Source of the DNA: Toxotes chatareus
Taxonomy: Eukaryota > Chordata > Actinopteri > Toxotidae
Assembly: GCA_016801885.1 (NCBI GenBank)
Contig: CM028882.1
Span: 22,213,047-22,277,046, forward strand
Direction of reading: 5' to 3'
Length of the DNA stretch: 64,000 nucleotides
Positions 50,231 through 62,500 of the stretch are shown here, one piece after another (position 1 is the first letter of the stretch; each line of letters opens with the position of its first letter). Made by a program: the position numbers and the translations under genes. The notes below the pieces were generated by a model. That model was not told the DNA's origin and did no database searches. It worked only from the letters and a program-made list of their open reading frames with translations.

Positions 50231-51529
50231 TATACTATGACCATTTTTAATGACATTTTGAGACCATTCTAAAAAATGACTTTTTTTTGTCCATTTTGAT
50301 GACATTTTGAGACCATTCTAAAAAATGACTTTTTTTTGTCCATTTTGACGCCTTACTATACTATGACCATTTTTATGACATTTTGAGGCTAAAAAAATTT
50401 TGGACTTTTTTTGGCCCATTTTGACGCCTTACTATACTATGACCATTTTTATGACATTTTGAGGCTAAAATTTTTTGACTTTTTTTGGCCCATTTTGACG
50501 CCTTACTATACTATGACCATTTTTATGACATTTTGAGGCTAAAAAAATTTTTTGACTTTTTTTTGGCCCATTTTGACTTTTTTCTTACTATACTATGACC
50601 ATTATTATGACATTTTGAGGCTAAAAAATTTTTTGACTTTTTTTGGCCCATTTTGACGCCTTACTATACTATGACCATTTTTATGACATTTTGAGGTTAA
50701 AAATTTTTTTAGCCCATTTTGACGCCTTACTATACTATGACCATTTTTATGATATTTTGAGGCTAAAAAATTTTTTGACTTTTTTTGGCCCATTTTGACG
50801 CCTTACCATACTATGACCATTTTTATGACATTTTGAGACCGTTCTAAAAAATGACTTTTTTTGGCCCATTTTGACGCCTTACTATACTATGACCATTTTT
50901 ATGACATTTTGAGGCTAAAAAAAATTTGACTTTTTTTGGCCCATTTTGACGCCTTACTATACTATCACCATTTTTATGACATTTTGAGGCTAAAAAATGT
51001 TTTCACTGTTTTTTGGCCCATTTTGACGCCTTACTATACTATGACCATTTTTATGACATTTTGAGGCTAAAAAATTTTTTTTTGACTTTTTTGGCCCATT
51101 TTGACGCCTTACTATACTATGACCATTTTTATGACATTTTGAGGCTAAAAAATTTTTTTGACTTTTTTTTGGCCCATTTTGACGCTTTTTTTTTACTATA
51201 CTATGACCATTTTATGACCATTTTTGATTTTAAAAAAAAATTTGACTTTTTTGGCCCATTTTGACGCTTCTTTACTATACTATGACCATTTTTATGACAT
51301 TTTGAGGCTAAAAATTGTTTTGACTTTTTTCTTCCCATTTTGACGCCTTACTATACTATGACCATTTTTATGACATTTTGAGGCTAAAAATTTTTTTGAC
51401 TTTTTTTGGCCCATTTTGACGCCTTACTATACTATGACCATTTTTATGACATTTTGAGGCTAAAATTTTTTTTGACTTTTTTGGCTGATTTTGACGCCTT
51501 ACTATACTATGACCATTTTTATGACATTT

Positions 51530-53560
51530 TGAGGAGAAAAAAAATCGGACTTTTTTTTGCCGATTTTGACGCATTACTATAATATGACGTTTTTTATGAC
51601 ATTTTGAGGTGAAAAATAAATCAGACTTTTTTGGCAGATTTTGACGCCTTACTATACTATGGCGTTTTTTATGACATTTTGAGGTGTAAAAAAATTTTAA
51701 CTTTTTTTGGCCAATTTTGACGCCTTACTATACTATGACATTTTTTATGACATTTTGAGGTAAAAATTTTTTGACTTTTTTTTGGCCGATTTTGACGCTT
51801 TTTTACTATACTATACTATGTTTTTTTATGACATTTTGAGGTAAAAATTTTTTTGACTTTTTTTTGGCCAATTTTGACGCCTTTTTTATACTATGACCAT
51901 TTTTATGACATTTTTGATTTGACTTTTTTTTTTGAACGTTTTTTTTTTTGGCCGATTTTGACGCTTTACTATACTATGACCATTTTTTATGACATTTTGA
52001 GGTGAAAAATTTTTTTTGACTTTTTTTGGCCGATTTTGACGCCTTTACTATACTATGACCATTTTATGACATTTTGAGGTGAAAAAATTTTTGACTTTTT
52101 TTGGCCGATTTTGACGCCTTTACTATACTATGACCGTTTTTTATGACATTTTGAGGTAAAAAAATTTTTTTGACTTTTTTTTGCCGATTTTGACGCTTTA
52201 CTATACTATGACGTTTTTTATGACATTTTGAGGTGAAAAAAAAAAACTTTTTTTTTGACTATGACCATTTTTTTTTTTGGCCGATTTTGACGCCTTTTTA
52301 CTATACTATGACGTTTTTTATGACATTTTGAGGCTAAAAATTTTTTGACTTTTTTGGCCCATTTTGACGCTTTACTATACTATGACCATTTTTTTTATGA
52401 CATTTTGAGGCAAAAATTTTTTTTGACTTTTTTTGGCCGATTTTGACGCCTTTACTATACTATGACCATTTTTTTATGACATTTTGAGGCTAATTTTTTT
52501 TTTGACTTTTTTTTTTGGCCCATTTTGACGCCTTTACTATACTATGACCATTTTTATGACATTTGAGGCTAAAAATTTTTTGACTTTTTTGGCCGATTTT
52601 GACGCCTTTTTACTATACTATGACCATTTTTATGACATTTTGAGGTGAAAAAATTTTTTTGACTTTTTTGGCCGATTTTGACGCCTTTACTATACTATGA
52701 CCATTTTTATGACATTTTGAGGCTAAAAATTTTTTAACTTTTTTGGCCCATTTTGACACCTTACTATACTATGACCATTTTTATGACACTTTGAGGCTAA
52801 AAATTTTTTTTGGCCCATTTTGACGCCTTACTATACTATGATGTTTTTTATGACATTTTGAGGTGAAAAAAAAATCTGACTTTTTTTTGCCGATTTTGAC
52901 GCCTTACTATACTATGACGTTTTTTATGACATTTTGAGGTGAAAAAAAAATCTGACTTTTTTTGGCTGATTTTGATGCCTTACTATACTATGACCATTTC
53001 TATGACATTTTGAGGCTAAAATTTTTTTTGACTTTTTTTGGCCCATTTTGACGCCTTACTATACTATGACGTTTTTTATGACATTTTGAGGTAAAAAAAA
53101 TTTTGACTTTTTTTGGCCGATTTTGACGCCTTACTTTACTATACTATGACGTTTTTTATGACATTTTGAGGCAAAAAAAATTTTTTGACTTTTTTTGGCC
53201 GATTTTGACGCCTATACTATATACTATGACCATTTTTATGACATTTTGAGGCTAAAATTTTTTTTGACTTTTTTTGCCCCATTTTGACGCTTTTTACTAT
53301 ACTATGACCATTTTTATGACATTTTTTGAAAAATTTTTGAATTTTTGACTATTTTTTGGCCGACTTTTTTTGATTTACTTTACTATACTATGACCATTTT
53401 TATGACATTTTGAGGTGAAAAAAAAAATTTTTGACTTTTTTTTTGCCGATTTATTTTGACGCCTTTACTATACTATGACGTTTTTTTATGACATTTTGAG
53501 GTAAAATTTTTTTTGACTTTTTTTGGCCGATTTTGACGCCTTTACTATACTATGACCATT
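51530..53560. repeat. variant-unit domain inside the array
   Basis: This block is enriched in units with GCCGATTTTGACGCC, TGACGTTTTTTATGACA and GAGGTGAAAA, mixed with the common type. Outside it GAGGCTAAAA and GACCATTTTTATGAC dominate. Confidence 0.7.
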
Positions 53561-56500
53561 TTTTATGACATTAAAATTTTGACTTTTTTTTTTTTTTTTG
53601 ACTTTTTTTTTGGCCATTTTTTATGATTTTGACGCTTTTTTACTATACTATGACCATTTTTATGACATTTTGAGGCAAAAAAATTTTTTGACTTTTTTTT
53701 GGCCGATTTTGACGCTTTTACTATACTATGACCATTTTTATGACATTTTGAGGCTAAAAAAATTTTTTTTGACTTTTTTTTTGGCCGATTTTGACGCGCT
53801 TTTACTATACTATGACCATTTTTATGACATTTTGAGGCTAAAATTTTTTTTTTTTTTGGCCCGATTTTGACGCTTCTTTACTATACTATGACCATTTTTA
53901 TGACATTTTGAGGCTAAAAAATTTTTTGACTTTTTTTGGCCCATTTTGACGCCTTACTATACTATGACCATTTTTATGACATTTTGAGGCTAAAAAATTT
54001 TTTGACTTTTTTTTGCCCATTTTGACGCCTTACTATACTATGACCATTTTTATGACATTTTGAGGCTAAAAATTTTTTTGACTTTTTTGGCCCATTTTGA
54101 CGCCTTACTATACTATGACCATTTTATGACATTTTGAGGCAAAAAAAATTTTTTTTGACTTTTTTTCCCCTTTTTGACGCCTTACTATACTATGACCATT
54201 TTTATGACATTTTGAGGCGTTTTTTTTTTGACTTTTTTTTTTGACCTTACTTTTTTGACCATTTTATGACATTTTTACTATACTATGACCATTTTATGAT
54301 ATTTTGACCATTTTTTTATGACATTTTTTTTTTTGACTTTTTTTGGCCGATTTTGACGCTATACTTTACTATACTATGACCATTTTTTTATGACATTTTG
54401 AGGCTAAAAAATTTTTTTGACTTTTTTTGGCCCATTTTGACGCTTTTTACTATACTATGACCATTTTTATGACATTTTGAGGCTAAAAAATTTTTTTGAC
54501 TTTTTTTTTGGCCCATTTTGACGCCTTTACTATACTATGACCATTTTTATGACATTTTGAGGCTAAAAAATTTTTTGACTTTTTTTGGCCGATTTTGACG
54601 CTTTTACTATACTATGACCATTTTTATGACATTTTGAGGCTAAATTTTTTTTTTTTTTTTTGACTTTTTTTTTTTATGATTTTGACGCTAAAATTTTTTT
54701 ACTATACTATGACTATACTATTTTTATGACATTTTGAGGCTAAAATTTTTTTGACTTTTTTTTGGCCCATTTTTGCCTTTACTATACTATGACCATTTTT
54801 ATGACATTTTGAGGCTAAAAATTTTTTTTGACTTTTTTTTTTGGCCCATTTTGACGCTTTTTACTATACTATGACCATTTTATGACATTTTGAGGCTAAA
54901 ATTTTTTTGACTTTTTTTGGCCCATTTTGACGCTTCTTTACTATACTATGACCATTTTATGACATTTTGAGGCTAAAAATTTTTTGACTTTTTTTTGCCC
55001 CATTTTGACGCCTTTACTATACTATGACCATTTTTATGACATTTTGAGGCTAAAAAATTTTTTGACTTTTTTGCCCATTTTGACTTACTACTATACTATG
55101 ACCATTTTATGACATTTTGAGGCTAAAAATTTTTTGACTTTTTTTGGCCCATTTTGACGCTTTTACTATACTATGACCATTTTTATGACATTTTGAGGCT
55201 AAAAAATTTTTGACTTTTTTTTGGCCCATTTTGACGCTTTTACTTACTATGACCATTTTATACTATGACCATTTTTATGACATTTTTTGAGGCTAAAAAA
55301 TTTTATGACATTTTTTTGACTTTTTTTGCCCTTTTTTTGATTTTGACGCCTTTACTATACTATGACCATTTTTATGACATTTTGAGGCTAAAAAATTTTT
55401 TGACTTTTTTTTGGCCCATTTTGACGCCTTTACTATACTATGACCATTTTTATGACATTTTGAGGCCGCTTTTTTTTTTGACTTTTTTTGGCCCATTTTG
55501 ACGCCTTACTATACTATGACCATTTTTATGACATTTTGAGGCTAAAATTTTTTTTTGACTTTTTTTGGCCCATTTTGACGCCTTACTATACTATGACCAT
55601 TTTTATGACATTTTGAGGCTAAAAATTTTTTTGACTTTTTTTTGGCCCATTTTGACGCCTTACTATACTATGACCATTTTTATGACATTTTGAGGCTAAA
55701 AATTTTTTTGACTTTTTTTTGGCCCATTTTGACGCCTTACTTTACTATACTATGACCATTTTATGACATTTTGAGGCCGCTTTTTTTGACTTTTTTTTGG
55801 CCCATTTTGACGCCTTACTATACTATGACCATTTTTATGACATTTTGAGACCGTTCTAAAAAATGACTTTTTTTGGCCCATTTTGACGCCTTACTATACT
55901 ATGACCATTTTTATGACATTTTGAGGCTAAAAAATTTTTTTTGACTTTTTTGGCCCATTTTGACGCCTTACTATACTATGACCATTTTTTATGACATTTT
56001 GAGGCTGAAAAACTATGACCATTTTTTTTTTTGAGGCCCATTTTGACGCCCATTTTGACGCCTTACTATACTATGACCATTTTTATGACATTTTGAGGCT
56101 AAAATTTTTTTTGACTTTTTTTGGCCCATTTTGACGCCTTACTATACTATGACCATTTTTATGACATTTTGAGGCTAAAATTTTTTTGACTTTTTTTGGC
56201 CCATTTTGACGCTTTTTACTATACTATGATTTTATGACATTTTTATGACATTTTGAGGCTAAACTTTTTTTTTTTTTTTTTTGCCCATTTTGAAATTTTT
56301 ACACTTACTATACTATGACCATTTTTATGACATTTTGACATTTGAAAAATTTTTTTGACTTTTTTTGGCCCATTTTGACGCCTTACTATACTATACCATT
56401 TATATTATGAGGCTAAAAAATTTTTTTTGACTTTTTTTTTATGACATTTGATACTATACTAAAACCATTTTATGATTTTTTTGGCCGATTTTGACTTTTT

Positions 56501-59500
56501 TTTGCCCTATTTTATGACCATTATTATGACCATTTTTATTTTGAGGCTAAAAAATTTTTTGACTTTTTTTGGCCCCATTTTGACGCCTTACTATACTATG
56601 ACATTTTTTATGACATTTTGAGGCTAAAAATTTTTTTTGACTTTTTTGGCCCATTTTGACGCTTACACTATACTATGACCATTTTTTATGACATTTTGAG
56701 GCTAAAATTTTTTTTTTTTTTGGCCCATTTTGACGCCTTTACTATACTATGACCATTTTTATGACATTTTGAGGAGGCTTTTTTTTTTGACTTTTTTTTT
56801 TGCCCATTTTGACGCCTTTTTACTATACTATGACCATTTTTATGACATTTTGAGGCAAAAAAAAATTTTTTTGACTTTTTTTGGCCGATTTTGACCTTTA
56901 CTATACTATGACCATTTTATGACATTTTGAGGCTAAAATTTTTTTGACTTTTTTTGGCCCATTTTGACGCTTCTTTACTATACTATGACCATTTTTATGA
57001 CATTTTGAGGCTAAAAAAAATTTTTTTTTTTTTTTGGCCGATTTTGACGCCTTTTTTTTACTATGACCATTTTGATGACATTTCTTTACTATACTATGAC
57101 CATTTTTATGACATTTTGATTTTTACTTTACTAAAAAATGACATTTTTTTTTTTTTTTTTTTTTTGCCGATTTTTACTATACTATGACCATTTTTATGAC
57201 ATTTTTGAGCTAAAAAAAATTTTTTTGACTTTTTTTGGCCGATTTTGACATTTACTTTACTATACTATGACCATTTTTATGACATTTTGAGGCTAAAGTT
57301 TTTTTTTTGACTTTTTTTGGCCCATTTTGATTTTCTTTACTATACTATGACCATTTTTATGACATTTTGAGGCAAAAAAATTTTGACTTTTTTTTTGACT
57401 TTTTTTGGCCCATTTTGATTTTTTTTTTATTTTACTATGACCATTTTTATGACATTTTGAGGCTAAAAATTTTTTGACTTTTTTTGGCCCATTTTGACGC
57501 CTTACTATACTATGACCATTTTTATGACATTTTGAGGCTAAAAATTTTTTGACTTTTTTTGCCGATTTTGACTTTTTTTACTATACTATGACCATTTTAT
57601 GACATTTTGAGGCTAAAAAATTTTGACTTTTTTTGGCCGATTTTGATGCCTTTACTATACTATGACCATTTTATGACATTTTGAGGCTAAAATTTTTTTT
57701 TGACTTTTTTTGGCCCATTTTGACGCTTCTTTTACTATACTATGACCATTTTTATGACATTTTGAGGCTAAAAATTTTTTGACTTTTTTTTGACTTTTTT
57801 TTGACCGATGACATTTTGACGCCTTTACTATACTATTTTGACCCTTACTTTTTATGACATTTTTTTGAGGCCGTTTTTTTTTTTTGACTTTTTTTGGCCC
57901 ATTTTGACGCCTTACTATACTATGACCATTTTTATGACATTTTGAGGCTAAAAATTTTTTTTGACTTTTTTTGGCCCATTTTGACGCCTTACTATACTAT
58001 GACCATTTTTATGACATTTTGAGGCTAAAAATTTTTTTGACTTTTTTTTTGGCCCATTTTGACGCCTTACTATACTATGACCATTTTTATGACATTTTGA
58101 GGCTAAAATTTTTTTTTTTTTTTTTTTTTGGCCCATTTTGACGCTTTTACTATACTATGACCATTTTTATGACATTTTGAGGTTTTTTTTTTGACATTTT
58201 TTTTTGGCCGATTTTGACGCCTTTACTATACTATGACCATTTTATGACATTTTGAGGCTAAAATTTTTTTGACTTTTTTGGCCCATTTTGACGACTTACT
58301 TACTATACTATGACCATTTTTATGATTTTGAGGCCATTTAAAAAATTTTTTTTTTTTTGGCCGATTTTGCCTTCTACTATACTATGACCATTTTTATGAC
58401 ATTTTGAGGCTGTTTTTTTTTTTGACTTTTTTTGGCCCATTTGACGCCTTACTATACTATGACCATTTTTATGACATTTTGAGGCTAGTTTTTTTTTTTG
58501 ACTTTTTTTTGGCCGATTTTGACTTTTTTTACTATACTATGACCATTTTATGACATTTTGAGGCAAAAAAATTTTTTGACTTTTTTTTTGGCCGATTTTG
58601 ACGCCTATTTACTATACTATGACCATTTTATGACATTTTGAGGCTAAAAATTTTTTGACATTTTTTTTTGGCCGATTTTGACGCCTTTACTATACTATGA
58701 CCATTTTTATGACATTTTGAGGCTAAAATTTTTTTTGACTTTTTTTTGCCCATTTTGACTTGACTATACTATTTTTTATGACATTTGATTTTTGACTTTT
58801 TGCCCATTTTGACGCTTCTTTACTATACTATGACCATTTTTATGACATTTTGAGGCTAAAAAAAAAATTTTTTTTTTTTTGGCCCATTTTTGACTTTTTT
58901 GACGCCATTTTGACGCTTTACTATACTATGACCATTTTTATGACATTTTGAGGCAAAAATTTTTTTTTTTGACTTTTTTTTGGCCCATTTTGACGCCTTT
59001 ACTATACTATGACCATTTTTATGACATTTTGAGGCTAAAAATTTTGACTTTTTTTTTTGGCCGATTTTGACGCTTACTTTACTATACTATGACCATTTTT
59101 ATGACATTTTGAGGCTTTTTTTTTTTGACTTTTTTTTTGGCCCATTTTGACGCCTTTACTATACTATGACCATTTTTATGACATTTTGAGGCTAAAATTT
59201 TTTTTGACTTTTTTTTGGCCCATTTTGACCTTACTATACTATGACCATTTTTATGACATTTTGAGGCTAAAATTTTTTTTGACTTTTTTTGGCCCATTTT
59301 GACGCTTCTTTACTATACTATGACCATTTTTATGACATTTTGAGGCTAAAAATTTTTTTGACTTTTTTTTGGCCCATTTTGACGCTTCTTTACTATACTA
59401 TGACCATTTTTTTATGACATTTTGAGGCCAAAAATTTTTTTTTTTTTTTTTGGCCCATTTTGACGCCTTTACTATACTATGACCATTTTTATGACATTTT

Positions 59501-62500
59501 GAGGCCGTTTTTTTTTGACTTTTTTTTGGCCGATTTTGACGCCTTTACTATACTATGACCATTTTTATGACATTTTGAGGCTAAAAATTTTTTGACTTTT
59601 TTTTTGGCCCATTTTGACGCCTTTACTATACTATGACCATTTTTATGACATTTTGAGGCTAAAAAAAACTTTTTTTTTTTTGACTTTTTTTTTTGACCCA
59701 CATTTTGACTTTACTTACTATGATTTTGACTATTTATGACCATTTTTATGATTTTGAGGCTAAAAATTTTTTTGACTTTTTTTGGCCGATTTTGACGCTT
59801 ACTTTACTATACTATGACCATTTTTATGACATTTTGAGGTGAAAAAAAATTTTTTTGACTTTTTTTTGGCCCATTTTGACGCCTTTACTATACTATGACC
59901 ATTTTTATGACATTTTGAGGCTAAAAAATTTTTTTTTTTTTTTTGGCCCATTTTGACGCTTCTTTACTATACTATGACCATTTTTATGACATTTTGAGGC
60001 TAAAATTTTTTTTTTTTTTTTTTTTGGCCCATTTTTTGACGCCTTACTATACTATACTATGACCATTTTTATGACATTTTGAGGCTAAAAATTTTTTGAC
60101 TTTTTTGGCCGATTTTGACGCCTTACTATACTATACTTTGATGACATTTTTATGACATTTTGACTTTTTTTAAAATTTTTTTTGACTTTTTTGGCCCATT
60201 TTTTATGACATTTTACTATACTATGACTTTTTTTTTTTATGACATTTTGACCATAAAAAAATTTTTTGACTTTTTTTTTGATTTTTTGACGCCGATTTTG
60301 ACGCTTTTACTATACTATGACCATTTTTATGACATTTTGAGGCTAAAATTTTTTTTTGACTTTTTTTTGGCCCATTTTGACGCTTTACTTTACTATACTA
60401 TGACCATTTTATGACATTTTGAGGCTAAAAATTTTTTTTGACTTTTTTGGCCGATTTTGACCTTACTATACTATGACCATTTTTATGACATTTTGAGGCT
60501 AAAAAATTTTTTGACTTTTTTTTGGCCCATTTTGATTTTTTTTACTATACTATATGACATTTTATGACATTTTGAGGCAAAAAAAATTTTTTGACTTTTT
60601 TTTTGGCCCATTTTGACATTTTTTTACTATACTATGACCATTTTTATGACATTTTGAGGCTTAAAAATTTTTTTTTTTTTTTTTTGGCCGATTTTGACGC
60701 TTACTATACTATGACCATTTTATGACATTTTGAGACTAAAAATTTTTTTGACTTTTTTGAGGCCTTACTATACTATGACCATTTTTTTATGACATTTTGA
60801 GGCTAAAAAATTTTTGACTTTTTTTGGCCCATTTTGACGCCTTTACTATACTATGACCTTTTTTTATGACATTTTGAGGCTTTTTTTTTTTGACTTTTTT
60901 TGGCCGATTTTGACGCCTTTACTATACTATGACCATTTTTATGACATTTTGAGGCTAAAAATTTTTTTTTGACTTTTTTTGGCCCATTTTGACGACCTTT
61001 ACTATACTATGACCATTTTATGACATTTTGAGGGCTAAAATTTTTTTTGACTTTTTTTGGCCGATTTTGACGCCTTTACTATGACCATTTTATGACATTT
61101 GAGGCTAAAAAAATTTTTTACTTTTTTTTTTATGACATTTTGACATTTTAAAATTTTTTATGACTTTTTTTTTTTGACCATTTTTAAAAATTTTTTTTTT
61201 TTTTTACTATACTATGACCATTTTATGACATTTTTTGACATTTTGAGGCTTTTTTTTTTGACTTTTTTTGGCCCATTTTTTGACGCCTTTACTATACTAT
61301 GACCATTTTTATGACATTTTGAGGCTAAAAATTTTTTTTGACTTTTTTGACTTTTTTTTGGCCCATTTTGACGCTTTTTACTATACTATGACCATTTTTT
61401 TATGACATTTTGAGGCCTTTACTATACTATGACCATTTTTATGAATTTTTTTTTTTTTTGACTTTTTTTGGCCCATTTTGACGCCTTTACTATACTATGA
61501 CCATTTTTATGACATTTTGAGGCTAAAATTTTTTTGACTTTTTTGGCCGATTTTTTGACGCCTTTACTATACTATGACCATTTTTATGACATTTGAGGCT
61601 TTTTTTTTTTGGCCCATTTTTTTTTTTGGCCGATTTTGACGCCTTTACTATACTATGACCATATTTTATGACATTTTGAGGCTAAAATTTTTTTTTGACT
61701 TTTTTTGGCCCATTTTGACTTTTTTACTATACTATGACATTTTTTTATGACATTTTGAGGCTAAAAAATTTTTTTTTTTTTTTTGGCCCATTTTGACGCC
61801 TTTACTATACTATGACCATTTTTATGACATTTTGAGGCTTTTTTTTTTTTTGACTTTTTTTTTGGCCGATTTTGACGCCTTTTACTATACTATGACCATT
61901 TTTATGACATTTTGAGGCTAAAAATTTTTTGACTTTTTTTTGGCCGATTTTGACGCCTTACTATACTATGACCATTTTTATGACATTTTGAGGCTAAAAA
62001 AATTTTTTGACTTTTTTTTTTGACTTTTTTTGACCATTTTTATGATTTTGAGGCCTTTTTTTACTATACCTTTACTATACTATGACCATTTTTTATGACA
62101 TTTTGAGGCTAAAAAATGAATTTTTGACTTTTTTTTGGCCATTTTGACGACCTTTACTATACTATGACCATTTTTATGACATTTTGAGGCTAAAATTTTT
62201 TGACTTTTTTTTTGGCCGATTTTGACGCCTTTTACTATACTATGACCATTTTTATGACATTTTGAGGCTGTTTTTTTTTTTGACTTTTTTTTTTTGGCCC
62301 ATTTTGACGCTTTTACTATACTATGACCATTTTATGACATTTTGAGGCTAAAAATTTTTTTTTTTTGCCCATTTTTTTTTTACTATGACCATTTTTTGAC
62401 ATTTTGAGGCCTTGACTTTTTACATTTTATACTATACTATGACCATTTTTATGACATTTTGAGGCTAAAAATTTTTTTTTGACTTTTTTTGGCCGATTTT

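Noticed and set aside
50605..59701. Minus-strand open frames with a repeating peptide (CHKNGHSIV, RRQNGPKK)
   Set aside because: They arise because the 75-bp unit is a multiple of three. They break at every small indel, have no start context or conserved ends, and are translations of the satellite.
51013..60414. Plus-strand open frames with LLYYDHFYDILRLK-type repeats in the array
   Set aside because: Same cause as above: satellite units read in frame, not protein genes.
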